DNA from: Diphasiastrum complanatum
Taxonomy: Eukaryota > Streptophyta > Lycopodiopsida > Lycopodiales > Lycopodiaceae
NCBI GenBank assembly: GCA_029204225.1
Contig: CM055092.1
Coordinates: 42,413,760-42,473,759, forward strand
DNA: 60,000 nucleotides
Direction of reading: 5' to 3'
Both the position numbers and the translations under genes were made by a program. Under the pieces are notes generated by a model, which had not been told where the DNA came from, ran no database searches, and saw only the letters and a list, made by a program, of their open reading frames with translations. Positions within the stretch are counted from its first letter, which is position 1; each line of letters starts with the position of its first letter. Below, one piece after another: positions 10,231-21,870 of the stretch.

Positions 10231-11378
10231 ATGGATCGCCCTTACGATCCGAATTCTACGGAGGACTATCCACTAGAGATGGTCTCCCCATCCACGAACA
10301 AGCTCGATTTAACATAAATTCTCGGATGAAATCCCAAATCCAAGAGCCATCCACCAACCCATTCGACATATGGGAACCCATGCATTATGAAGCTCCATAC
10401 GAACGACCACATTTTCATGCTGCCGAATCTTCACATGCACGAGCTCACTTAAACGAAGCTTTTGCAAATAATGTTCCACGTACTAAAAAACGTACCCCAA
10501 AGCTAGATTTATCTAAGTACGATGTTAACACTGATCCTCAAATATTTCTTCAAGTCTTTGAGAACGCATGTGACGTCTATGGCGAGACATCACCGGAAGC
10601 CATGGTACAGCTCCTTTCGATGACCATGATCGATCGTGCACGAGAGTGGTTTTTTAACCTTGATCGTGAAGATAAACGTGGCTGGTCACTCTTGAAGGAG
10701 GCCTTTATCAAACGCTTGAAGCCATTTCGCTTGATAGAAATTCCTTTTGTCAAGCAAAGTAACATCAAAATGACAAAAGACTAGAAAGTATGTGACTATA
10801 TTGAACGATTTAAAAGATTAAAAAGTCAGGTACAAGAACAACCCACTGAGTCTATGCTCATAATTAGGTTCCTCGTTGGACTCCCACGATGGATAAGATG
10901 CGAACTTCATTCCAATGATGAATATACATCATTGAAACAAGCCATGTCTGACGCCATTTGAGAGGAAGATGAGGGCTCTGATGTCGATGAACCACGTGAA
11001 CGGAGAGCACATCGTGCTTTCCAAGAAGCTCGACCAAACGACGAAACTCGAGAACAATTGTGAAAAACACAGATGGAGTTGCTTAACCAGCAACACCAAC
11101 AACAGATGGAGAAAATCACAAAAGAATTTCAAAACACTCTTAAGTCTATCCAAAGTTCGATGTCGGGTCAGTTACCCACTGGCCAAATCCACCATAGACG
11201 AGAGAACACGTGGTGCCCTCACTGTCGAGGTGCACACATTGGCAATGAGTGCACTTCATACCAACCGGTCCCAGAGACTTCCTTGATCAAATGTGACATC
11301 TGCGGCTTTATGGGACATACCTCTCTTTATTGCTATTATAACCCGAGGAACCAGCCTCACAACCAGTCAAGAGGACAT
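10231..11378 (+). pseudogene. gypsy gag, element A
   Basis: An ATG at 10231 opens a reading that matches the gag start of element E (51394) and contains NSTEDYPLEM. A frameshift near 10300 and stops at 10782 (after MTKD), 10960 and 11060 break it. The matrix/capsid part includes HFHAAESSHARAHLNEAF and REWFFNLDRED. The tail has a knuckle CPHCRGAHIGNEC with unusual spacing CX2CX3HX4C and a normal CX2CX4HX4C knuckle CDICGFMGHTSLYC. From 11073 the frame is open and runs straight into RT (next entry). Gag would form the particle and bind RNA; this copy is broken in its first half. Confidence 0.85.
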
Positions 11379-12003
11379 AAACATAAAATGGCCTTTGCCA
11401 CAGAGAATGGGGTTTACGCTTATAACGTTATGCCTTTTGGCCCTTCAATGTTCCAAAGGGTCATGCAACTGGCCTTTCAAGATTTGTTACATCGGATCGT
11501 GGAGATTTATCTCGACGATCTAGGTGTACATTCCTCCGCAGCTACACACCTTGACGCCCTGGAGAAAATCTTCATTCGTTGTTGTAGATTTGGAATCTCA
11601 CTAAACCCTGATAAATGCCAAATATGGGTCACCCATGGGGTCGTACTTGGGCATATAATTTCAAAGGACGGTATTTTTATCGACCCTTTAAAAATCAAGG
11701 TTATAGTGAACATGCCCTTACCTGCAACAGTAAAGGAAGTATATGTCTTACTCGGTCATACCAATTATTATCGCATCTTTATAATCGACTATGCTGGCAA
11801 GGCACGCCTCGTTTATTTAGTTGTGGTGGATCCTCGCTGGACCAAAGAACGAATTAAGGCCTTTGAGGAGTTGAAAACAACCCTCACCACGGCTCCCATA
11901 CTCCGCTTGCCAGATTACACAAAAGAGTTCCATGTGCATACTGACGCAAGTAAGTATGCCATTGGAGGTCTTCTTGCGCAACCGGACGAGTGTGGCAAAG
12001 ACT
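11379..12003 (+). pseudogene. gypsy RT - RNase H fused to gag, element A
   Basis: RT begins in mid-palm (HKMAFATENGVYAYNVMPFG) directly after the gag knuckle, in the same open frame that starts at 11073. The active-site box YLDD is intact at 11508-11519. Connection and RNase H regions follow (VTHGVVLGHIISKDG, FHVHTDASKYAIGG). The frame stops at 12008 just past the junction with element B. Compared with element E, protease, the linker and the N-terminal RT are gone: about 2.76 kb is missing with CAT present at both breakpoints. The 311-codon fusion cannot act as an RT because the fingers and part of the palm are absent. Confidence 0.85.
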
Positions 12004-12117
12004 TGTAGCTGGAGTGGAAGCCTATAGTTTTTTGGATGGCTTCAGTGGCTACAACCAAGTGAAGATTGTATCGGATGATCAACACAAGACTGCATTTGCT
12101 ACTGAATGGGGTACACA
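12004..12117 (+). pseudogene. gypsy RT fragment, left part of element B
   Basis: After the element A frame the text changes to a family-2 RT: VEAYSFLDGFSGYNQVKI and HKTAFATEWGT. It is cut at 12117 by the 5' LTR of copia-1. It resumes beyond the 3' LTR at 18479 as TYAYKVMPFGVCNAPSSF, which restores the normal RT order. Everything of B upstream of this point is missing; the join to element A is at about 12000-12006. Confidence 0.88.
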
Positions 12118-13010
12118 TGTTAAAATTGAAAAACAATCTATTTAGATTTCTTGGCTTGCTACAAATGTTGTACCATGCAAGTATGTAGCTCATTAATGCA
12201 AAATGCCAAGTTTGGCCTACATAGAACTCGAGCTACATGGTTATGTATTGTCTAGTTTGATAAATGCAACTTGCATATAGTTTGTAGACATAGAATTAGC
12301 ATGATTATGCTTGTAGAAACTTGTGGCAGCTCACATGCATTAATTGTAAGTGATCCATAGTGACATGCAAGGCATGCACAAAGTTTATTGGACACATGCA
12401 TGATGATTTGGACATTTCTAGTTAGAACTAGTACACTTGTAAAAAGTTGGTAGAATTTCATGCATGACAAGTGACAAATGTCACATAGACTCTAGATGTC
12501 ACTTTAGATGTCATTTTGGAATGGATAGATATGGTTCTACCTCGAGCTACCTCAATCTCCATAAATATGTGTAGCTCTCCACACAATTGATAATGAAGTA
12601 CCAAAGTTTTCTAGCTATCTCATGTCATTTTGGAACTAACCCAACGGGGTTGGCTCAGTTGGTTGGCTTGGCATCCAAAGTTTCTTTGGTCCCAGGTTCG
12701 AGCCTCCCCTTGGAAACCAAGAAGCATTTTGGAACTAAACAAATATTGCTTGTTATCTCTCTAGCTCTCTCTCTCTCTAACTCGTGTTGAGGCTAATGCT
12801 CATACATTGAAATCTTGTATTTTTTCATTCTTTGATCATTGCTATTATATTATGTTGATTAGCATGCTAGATTGTGGATTAGCCATTTCTTCTGAACTAG
12901 ATTTTGTTGATCAATCTAGAATCAGGTTATAGTGCCAATCACAAAGCTTAATTAAGATCAGTCACTCTTGTGGACATTCCCCACACGTGTGAATTCTGGA
13001 AATTTTGTCA
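12118..13010 (+). repeat. 5' LTR of copia-1
   Basis: Starts TGTTAAAATTG and ends TTTTGTCA directly before the primer site. It is 893 bp against 764 bp for the 3' LTR. The excess is an 85-bp SINE-like insert with its 14-bp duplication, a 12-bp repeat near 12500 and about 20 bp near 12970 that the 3' copy has lost. A minus-strand LTR of the same family lies at 48520-49146. Confidence 0.93.
12626..12738 (+). mobile_element. short tRNA-derived SINE-like insert in the 5' LTR, with target duplication
   Basis: The body at 12640-12724 (85 bp) is flanked by the perfect 14-bp direct repeat CATTTTGGAACTAA at 12626-12639 and 12725-12738. The 3' LTR and the minus-strand LTR of this family have the empty site with CATTTTGGATCTAA. 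Inside are a pol III A box TGGCTCAGTTGG (12651-12662) and a B box GGTTCGAGCCT (12695-12705), 32 bases apart. No A- or T-tail is seen. It could be a short SINE or a retroposed tRNA pseudogene. Confidence 0.8.
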
Positions 13011-13022
13011 TGGTATCAGAGC
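13011..13022 (+). promoter_or_regulatory. primer binding site of copia-1 (initiator tRNA-Met)
   Basis: TGGTATCAGAGC follows the 5' LTR with no gap. It is the standard site in plant copia elements and is complementary to the 3' end of initiator tRNA-Met, which primes minus-strand DNA. Confidence 0.92.
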
Positions 13023-13760
13023 CACATTAAGCTTTGCATGCTAACAAATCTGATTGTACAAAAAACTGAGAGCTAAATCGAGCAAAAAAGCAGTTTTACA
13101 CTTTTTCTAACCCTTCTTTGAAGTTTATTTGGATCAAATCGGACTTGAACTGAAATTTTAGACCTGAATTGAGGAAGTACGGAATTCTGGAATTTCGCAC
13201 GTGTGAAAATCAGAGTTTTTCAATCCCTTTGTTCTCCTTACTTATAGATCCAAAGATAGCAGTGTTATAGCTTAATGGAAAGCATTTGATCTGTACTTTC
13301 CATAGAAATTGAAATGAAATCAATTTGATGTGTCTAGCAAGAGTTATAAGCTCTTAAAGAGGATAGAGATAGGTCCAAAATCCGAGTGACAGCATTTTAA
13401 TTTGATTCAATTATACTTTGTTCTGAATTCATTGTTTTGAGCATTCAACACAAGAAACTTTAGATCAAGACTGAGTTTGAAGTATTTGAACACCCTTTGA
13501 GCCCTCTGAGTGTCAATAGTGTTTTCTTTTGAAGCATTTCACATGTGCCAAAACTAGGATTCAAACCAGTCAAAGTGTTGATTTATATAACTTGTCTTGT
13601 TGAATATTTGAGATTCATCTCATATATAGTTGCAAGTGTTTCACATAGGAAAGTAGTTCAACCTTGAAAATACCTATAGTGAAAGAGAGCAGCAACTATA
13701 AGTCTGATAGGAACAAGCTCAAACATATTTCAATCCAATAACTAAGAAGTCTTCATTATA
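13023..13760 (+). other. leader of copia-1
   Basis: About 740 bases of AT-rich untranslated sequence between the primer site and the gag ATG. The first 80 bases recur on the minus strand at 48437-48519 beside the related LTR. No ORF of interest or repeat is seen. Confidence 0.6.
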
Positions 13761-14970
13761 ATGGCATCTCAGGGAGGATATCTTCTAGAAGCCAGTGAAA
13801 GACTAAACACTTCTAATTACTCAATTTGGAAGTTAAGAATGGAATCTGTTTTGATTCTCCAGGATGTTATGGATATTGTGCTTGGTGTTGAGGAGGAGCC
13901 TCAAGCATAGGTTGAAATTCCTAAATATAAGAAGAGAGCTAGAATGGCTCTACATTTCATTAAGATGAATGTATCTAATGAAATTTTGAGAGAGATAGGA
14001 TCTTGCACTACAGCCAAAGAAGCTTGGGATGCACTAAAGATCATCTATGAAGCAAAGAATACTTCTAGGATACTCACTCTTAGGAATCAGATTTTCCAAA
14101 GTTTCCAAAGAAGTGAAGAGAGTGCATCTAACTATGTTCTGAGAGTTAAAGATTTACATAGAGAGCTTTCTTGTGTTGGTGTTACCATTAACCAAGTTGA
14201 GCTACTTCAAGTCATACTGAATGTCTTGAGAGATGACTATGATAATCCTGTTCAATTTTTTGCTATTAAGGAGGAGTTACCTAATCTAGAAACTCTCCAA
14301 GGAATTCTTATTTCTGAAGAATCTAGACAAAGCTATAAACTCTCCAGGATGAACAAACTTGAACATGGTGGAAGTGACAAAGCCCTCTTTGTCAAAGGCA
14401 AGCAGAAAGGAAGGAGTAAGAACCAATTCTCTCAAGCATACAACAAAGACAAAGCCAAAGATCGAGATCAAGATGGTGAAGAGGATGATACATCTCATCC
14501 CTCTAACTCAAAAACCAAGAAGAAGAAAGTGAAGTGCTTCTTTTGTGGCAAAAAGGAGTACTATGCCTCTAATTGCTTTAAGAAAAAAAACCAACTCAAG
14601 CAAGCTAATCTCTCCAAAGAGATTGAAGAAGATTCTGTTGCAAGTGATGGAGAAGGATCACTTATGGTGTCCAGTTTTTCTTCATCACCTTTCAAGAAAT
14701 ATGGAGCTTGGTACATAGACAATGGAGCATCTTCACATATGTGTTGTTCAAAGGAGTCATTTGACTCAATCTTACCTTTCAAAGGACTCAAGAGATCTAT
14801 TTACACAGCTAATGATCATGAGTGTCCAATAGAAGGAATTGGCAACATTCCATTGAAACTTGCTTCTTCAAAAGTTCTTGCACTTTCTAATGTTCTTTTC
14901 ATTCCAAAACTTACAAAGAACTTAATTAGTGTGAGAAAGTTGCTTGATAATGGTTGTTTTATCAAGAGAT
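13761..14970 (+). pseudogene. copia-1 gag and protease
   Basis: ATG at 13761 gives MASQGGYLLEASERLNTSNY, the usual copia Gag opening with the NYSIWK phrase. A TAG at 13908-13910 interrupts codon 50. The frame is then open for 342 codons from 13944. The zinc knuckle at 14535-14576 reads CFFCGKKEYYASNC: the third ligand, normally His, is Tyr. The protease motif near 14716 reads WYIDNGASSHM, keeping the Asp but with Asn for the usual Ser. A frameshift near 14965 separates this part from integrase. Gag forms the particle and the protease cleaves the polyprotein; both are probably inactive here. Confidence 0.88.
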
Positions 14971-16007
14971 GAGATCCTTGCTAATAGAACTAGACGTGGT
15001 GGAATTTTTAAGTTGAATTCTTGTGAGAATGCAAACCTTTGTGAAGTTGTTTTGTTATCTAAGGAGGAGCTGTGGCATAGAAGGCTGGGACATCCTAACT
15101 TTACATCTATGTCTTCTATGGTTAAGAAGGAGAAGGCTATTGGTCTTCCAAAATCTCTTTCTAAAGATTTCAAGCCTTGTGAGGCTTGTGCCATTGCAAA
15201 GTCACACAAAAAGCCATATCAGAAGTCTTTTATAAAGACTACTTGTCCATTGGAACTCATAAATTCAGATGTACATTTTTCCTCTTCTAAAAGTATTGGT
15301 GGTGCAACATGTTTTGTCACCTTTATTGATGACTTTACTAGATACACTTGGTTGTATCTACTTTCTTCAAAGGCTATGGTTTTTGATCACTTCCTTATCT
15401 TCAAAGCTTATGTAGAAAAACAGTTTTCTTGCAAAGTTAAAGCTTTAAGATGTGATGGAGGAGGTGAATATATCTCCAACAAGTTTCATAATTATTGTGA
15501 AGGTGAAGGAATAAAGAGAGAATTTTCTTGTGCCTATTCTCCATTTCAAAATGGAGTAGCTGAGAGGAAAAACAGATCTATATGTGAGTGTGCTAAAGCA
15601 ATTCGAGTAGCAGCTTCTTTGCCTATTGCATATTGGGGTGAAGCTATAAATTGTGCAAACTATTTGTGCAATAGATTACCTCACAATGCTCTTGCTGGAA
15701 ATCACCTTTTGAAGTCTTGTTTCAGAAATAACCTAAGGTAGATCACCTTAGAGTTTTTGGTTGTACTTGCTTTGTTAATATGCCATTGGAAACAAGGAAA
15801 AGAGATGATCCTAATTCTGTTAAAGGGATCATGGTTGGATATGCATCCAACAAGAAAGCTTACAGGATCTATGTTCCCTCTACCTCAACTACAATTGAGA
15901 GTAGAGATGTGATATTCCATGAAGATCAAAAATACATTCTTGAGAAGGCCGAGTTCAAAGATTCTCACAAAGATACTCCAATCATCACCCTTGAAGATCA
16001 TCATTGA
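14965..16007 (+). pseudogene. copia-1 integrase
   Basis: Starts with the pre-integrase zinc arm (LWHRRLGHPNF near 15073; CEACAIAKSHKKPY near 15181). The core follows: INSDVHFSS, TFIDDFTRYTWLY, RCDGGGEYIS and FQNGVAERKNRS, so the three acidic catalytic positions (D, D, E) are present. A frameshift after 15735 moves the C-terminal part to another frame (RDDPNSVKGIMVGYASNKKA at 15800 onward), ending at a stop at 16005. Integrase inserts the cDNA copy into the genome. The break upstream and the frameshift here prevent a normal polyprotein. Confidence 0.88.
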
Positions 16008-16010
16008 GAG

Positions 16011-17697
16011 ATGGGGCCGAGATTTGAGGAGGAGTCACCTCGAATTTTTTCACCAAGGAGATCTCAAAGAGAAAGATCCGAGCCTAGAAGGCTTACCTAT
16101 GAAGATAGAGGAAAGCGAGTGGAAATCAACTCCACTAGTTGTGCCTATTTTATTTCTCATGAGGAGCCGAAGGATGTATATGATGCTATCAACTCAAAGG
16201 AATGGTACCTTGCCATGAAGGAAGAATATGATGCTTTGATGGCCAATAATACATGGGAACTTGTGTATCTTCCATCCAACAAGCATACCATTGGTTGCAA
16301 ATGGGTTTTTCGAGTCAAGTATAATCAAGATGGCACAATCAACAAGTACAAGGCTAGGCTTTGTGCTAAAGGATTTGCTCAAGTATATGGACTTGATTAT
16401 GAGGAGACCTTTGCCCCAGTTGCAAAGATGGTGTCAATTAGAATCATAATTTCTCTTTCTTGTTTTTTCAATTGGCAAATCCTTCAACTAGATGTTTCTA
16501 ATGCATTTCTAAATGGCTATCTAGAAGAAGAGATCTATATGGATCAACCTATTGGGTTCATCCATGATGAGGGAAAAGCTTTCTTGCTCTTCAAAAGTTT
16601 ATATGGATTAAAGCAAGCCCCAAGGTCATGGTATTCTCGACTTAACACCTTTCTTGCTTCACTAGGATTTAATCTTAGTAACTATGATCCTTCCTTATAT
16701 GTCAAGTTTTTTGATAAAGATATTGTCATCCTTTTTATTTATGTTGATGATATCATTTTGACAGGAAGTTGTATCAAGTTAGTTGAGGAAACCAAGATTG
16801 CACTTGGAAAAGAGTTCAAGATGCAAGATCTTGGAAAAATACACTATATTCTAGGATTAGAGATTGACTTTCTTAAAGATAAAGCTTTCATATGTCAATC
16901 TAAGTATGCTCTTTCAATGTTAAAAAAGTTCAATATGTTGAATTGTAAGAGTATAGAAACACCTATGGAGCAAAATGTAAAGGACTCTAACAAAGGTGAT
17001 GAAAGATCCTTCGAGGACATCACACTTTTTAGAAGTCTTATAGGCTCCTTAATTTGGCTCACAATAACTAGACCTGACATAAGCTTTAGTGTTCATAAGT
17101 TGAGCCAAGCTATGCAAAATCCTTCAATTTATCATTGGAAAAAGGCCAAGAGAGTGCTTAGATATATATCTTCAACTTTTGATTTTGGTTTATTATATAA
17201 AAGTGAAGATCTTTCTATTATTGGTGATTCTGACTCGAATTTTGCAAGTGATAGAGCAGATCGGAAATCTACAAGTGCTTATGTCATATATCTTGGAGGA
17301 AACTTGATATCTTGGCTTTCCAAAAAGCAAGATACTGTATCACTCTCATCATGTGAAGCTGAGTACAAGGCGCTCACTACAACAACAAAGGAAGTGCTTT
17401 GGATCAAGAGGAGCTAAAGATAATTATGGAAGAAAATATATCTATGATCATGTGTGACAACATTTCAGCTCAAGCCCTTGTCAATAACCCAATATTCCAT
17501 GCAAGGAGCAAACATATTGAAGTTGCACATCACTTCGTAAGAGAGAGAAGCTCATTGGAGGTGAAATCAAATTGGAGCACATCGACACATCATCTTGCAT
17601 TGCAGATATGCTCACCAAACCTTTGAGCAAAAGTTCCTTCAACAAGCATAGAGCCAACCTTGGAGTTATACCAAGATCCATGTTCAAATCAATATAA
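16011..17697 (+). pseudogene. copia-1 reverse transcriptase and RNase H
   Basis: A 468-codon open frame carries the full RT: CKWVFRVKYNQDGTINKYKA, LDVSNAFLNG, YGLKQAPRSWYS and an intact YVDD at 16740-16751. RNase H follows (GDSDSNFASD, LSSCEAEYKAL). A frameshift near 17412 displaces the last segment (ARSKHIEVAHHFV, then ADMLTKPLS), which ends at TAA 17695-17697, shortly before the purine tract. This is the best-preserved coding block in the window. RT copies the RNA and RNase H removes it. Only the last part of RNase H is out of frame. Confidence 0.92.
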
Positions 17698-17702
17698 ATC
17701 AT

Positions 17703-17714
17703 TTTTAGGAGGAG
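17703..17714 (+). promoter_or_regulatory. polypurine tract of copia-1
   Basis: TTTAGGAGGAG lies directly before the TGTTAAAATTG that opens the 3' LTR. It is the expected plus-strand primer site. Confidence 0.85.
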
Positions 17715-18478
17715 TGTTAAAATTGAAAAACAATCCATATTGATTTCTTGGCTTGCTACAAATGTTGTACCATGCAAGTATGTAGCTCATTAATGCAAAA
17801 TGCCAAGTTTGGCCTACATAGAACTCGAGCTACATGGTTATGTATTGTCTAGTTTGATAAATGCAACTTGCATATAGTTTGTAGACATAGAATTAGCATG
17901 ATTATGCTTGTAGAAACTCATGGCAACTCACATACATTAATTGTAAGTGATCCATAGTGACATGCAAGGCATGCACAAAGTTTATTGGACACATGCATGA
18001 TGATTTGGACATTTCTTGTTAGAACTAGTACACTTGTAAAAAGTTGGTAGAATTTCATGCATGACAAGTGACAAATGTCACATAGACTCTAGATGTCATT
18101 TTGGAATAGATAGATATGGTTCTACCTCGAGCTACCTCAATCTCCATAAATATGTGTAGCTCTCCACACAATTGATAATGAAGAACCAAAGTTTTCTAGC
18201 TATCTCATGTCATTTTGGATCTAAACAAATATTGCTTGTTATCTCTCTAGCTCTCTCTCTCTCTCTAACTCGTGTTGAGACGAATGCTCATACATTGAAA
18301 TCTTGTATTTTTTCATTCTTTGATCATTGCTATTATATTATGCTGATTAGCATGCTAGATTGTGGATTAGCCATTTCTTCTGAACTAGATTTTGTTGATC
18401 AATCTAGAATCAGGTTATAGTGCCAATCACAAAGCCTAATTAAGATCAGTCACTCTGTGAATTTTGGAAATTTTGTCA
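17715..18478 (+). repeat. 3' LTR of copia-1
   Basis: 764 bp, TGTTAAAATTG to TTTTGTCA. It matches the 5' LTR end to end except for scattered substitutions, absence of the SINE-like insert and a deletion of about 20 bp near 18455. Family-2 gypsy RT text resumes at once. Confidence 0.93.
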
Positions 18479-20650
18479 CATATGCCTACAAGGTCATGCC
18501 ATTCGGTGTTTGTAATGCCCCTAGCTCTTTTCAGCGCGTCATGCAAAAGGCATTCAAGGACTATTTACAGAAGTTCCTAGAGATCTTCCTCGATGATCTT
18601 TGCGTGCACGGATTAAATGATGAACACTTATCTCAACTAGAGAAAGTGCTTATACAATGCTGCATATTTCAAATATCATTGTCACACATGGTCTTATCCT
18701 GGGCCATATTGTATCTAGACATGGGATCGCCACTGATCTGTCTAAGATACGTATTATCATGGATCTTCCACCCCACCCCCTGGAACGATTCGTGGAGTTT
18801 ATGTATTTATGCCAATTACTATCGAATCTTCATTCTATTCTTTGCAGATTTGGCACGTCCTATCTACAAGTTGAAAATTGATCCACATTGGACGGAGCAA
18901 GCCCTACGAGCTTTCCAAAAGCTGAAGGAAGCACTTATATCTGCACCAATCTTACAGCCTCCCGATTGGACAATTGAGTTTCATGTGCATACCGACACAT
19001 CAAAGTATGTTATAGGAGCAGTATTGACCCAGACAGCCGAGTACAAAAAAGACTTTCTAATTCGCTTCGCCAATCGACAACTCAACGATGCTGACTATTC
19101 AACGACTGAGCGAGAAGCCTTGGCAATGATATTTGCGGTCAAGAAGTTTTGCCATTATCTATGGCCACTCATTTTGCATTCTACACTGATCATCAACCTT
19201 TGCTCTACCTAGTCAACAAAACCTGCAACACAGGGCGAATCACTAGATGGTTACTCTTGTTGCTCGAGTTTGATTTTCGAATAGTGGTATGCAAGGGCAA
19301 GCAACATTATATGGCTAATCATGTATCTTGAATCCAATCAACACAGAAGGATCCCCAGCCAGATGATCAGCTACCAGATGTTGCTTTATTCTATGTGGAT
19401 GTTGTACCCGATTGGGCTGCAGACATAGTTGAGTATTTGACGAACGACCAACCAGATCGGTCACTATCCAAGGCGCAACAGCGAAAACTTGTACTTAAAG
19501 CTCGTCCATATCGGCTGATTGCCAGCCAACTGTATCGAAGAGGGGCAGACAATATCATTTGTCGTTGTATCCTGCCCCATGAGACAAGTCAGATCATGTC
19601 CCTCTCGCATGAAGCAATGGGAGGCGGACATTTCGCAACAAATGTAATAGTACGCAAGATTCTACAATCCGGCTGTTGGTGGCCAGCAATGCACAAGGAT
19701 ACTGAGGCATATATCAAGCAATGTGATGTATGTCAGAGGGCACGCAGACCAACAAAGGCGAACTATGAGCGGTTACATCCTGTATTGGCTCAAGCGCCAT
19801 TTGAGAAGTGGGGACTTGATTACATCAGCCCTATTCACCCAGCCGCTCATAGTACCCAAGCGCGATATATTATCATGGCTACAGATTATCTCACAAAGTG
19901 GGTTGAAGCTAAAGTAGTGCGCGTCGCAGATGCTAGGTCCACCGTGAAGTTCCTTTACGAAAATATCATTGTACGCTTCGAATGCCCAGTGGAGATAGTC
20001 AGCGATTGGGACACTCACTTTGTCAACGAGACCATTAAGGTCTTAGTAGAAGAGTTCTTTGTGATCCATCGTTTCAACACGCCTTACTACCCAAGAGGCA
20101 ATGGCCAAGCCGAATCTTCTAATAAGATTTTGTGTGGCATTTTGACAAAGAAAATAGAAGCAAGCAGATCAGATTGGGAGCACAAGCTACACACTGCTCT
20201 TTGGGCTTTCAGAACTGCATACAAAGGTAGCACCAAACAAACTCCATTCCAACTGGTGTATGGCCAAGATCAGTCATGCCGGTGGAATTTCTTGTTCCAT
20301 CTCTTTGCATTGCCACAGTGCAACGATTGGATGGTACAAGATCGCTCCACCTTCGTCATGAAGCGCTACACAAGTTGTGCGAAACACGCTTGTTAGCAGT
20401 CCATGCTCTTGCTGCAGAGAAAGCACATCGCAAGGCTTGGCATGATCGTCGTCTTCACAAGAAAGATCTTCAAAAAGGAGATTTGGTCCTCATGTACAAG
20501 ACAAAGGAGATCAAAGGAAAGCTAAAGTTCACTGGTGAAGGCCCTTATCGCATCACCGACATCCTATCGCAAGGGGCAGTGACTTTAGAAACAATGGATG
20601 GGACACCGTTTACTATGCCCATCAACGGTAGCCGATTATGCAAGTACTAG
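18479..20650 (+). pseudogene. gypsy RT - RNase H - integrase, right part of element B (family 2)
   Basis: RT resumes with YKVMPFGVCNAPSSFQ and an intact FLDD at 18586-18597. Two compensating frameshifts lie at about 18680 and 18810. RNase H has FHVHTDTSKYVIGA, TEREALAMIF and FYTDHQPLLYL (the last in another frame from 19149). A stop lies at 19329. From 19395 integrase is open for 333 codons: the zinc arm has LSHEAMGGGHF and CDVCQRARR; the core has WGLDYISP, IVSDWDTHFVN and NGQAESSNK, so all three DDE positions survive. A frameshift near 20275 leads to the C-terminal domain (KKDLQKGDLVLMYKTKE), ending at 20650. It is well kept but interrupted by copia-1 and lacks gag, protease and 5' LTR. Confidence 0.9.
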
Positions 20651-20820
20651 TCGCCACCAGCCTTCCCACACACTTCTTGAAGGGTTCAGGATAGGCTCCT
20701 CATCATTGAATAAAGCCTCATGTTTTTACGTATGCGATCTTTATCCAGGCTTTTCCTGACGCACTCCATCATCTGCAATAAACGTGTCGACAACGTTCTT
20801 CCACAACAAGTACGAGTAGG

Positions 20821-21640
<820 letters not shown>

Positions 21641-21644
21641 AGCA

Positions 21645-21870
21645 CTATTCCCTTGGGAACGAATCTATGCGTGACAGGTGAATCAAGGCCGCTACAACCA
21701 TCAATTTTCTAGACATGTTCATAATAGATGCATGATTCAAGTGTCCTAAGCGATGATGCCATAATAATGCTTTATTGACTAGAACAAAGGTTTTCAAGGC
21801 TTGACTAGACTCAGAATAACAATATGCCAATCTATATAAGTAACCATGTCTCTTACCGAGTGCTACAAGT
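21645..21870 (-). pseudogene. second copy of the pre-integrase segment of element H
   Basis: It reads YLYRLAYCYSESSQALKT and LLWHHRLGHLNHASIMNMS, close to 23080-23245 of the same element (YLYRLAHCYSESSQVLKT, LLWRHRLGHLNYASVMNMS). It follows an RT N-terminal segment in minus-strand order, which is not a normal arrangement. The likely cause is template switching or recombination between two related copies. Confidence 0.85.

Larger units (their letters stand above)
12118..18478 (+). mobile_element. copia-1: near-complete Ty1/copia element nested in gypsy B
   Basis: The order is 5' LTR (12118-13010), primer site (13011), gag, protease, integrase, RT, RNase H, purine tract (17703-17714) and 3' LTR (17715-18478). 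The two LTRs differ by about 2-3% by eye outside indels, so the insertion is fairly recent relative to its neighbours. CACAT is present at both outer junctions (12114-12118 and 18477-18481), overlapping the LTR tips by one or two bases. It probably represents the target duplication. Polyprotein frames carry one early stop and about four frameshifts, so the copy is not autonomous. Confidence 0.93.

Noticed and set aside
12640-12724. A functional tRNA gene
   Set aside because: A and B boxes are present but the sequence is bounded by a 14-bp target duplication, and I could not see a complete acceptor stem; better explained as a retroposed unit.
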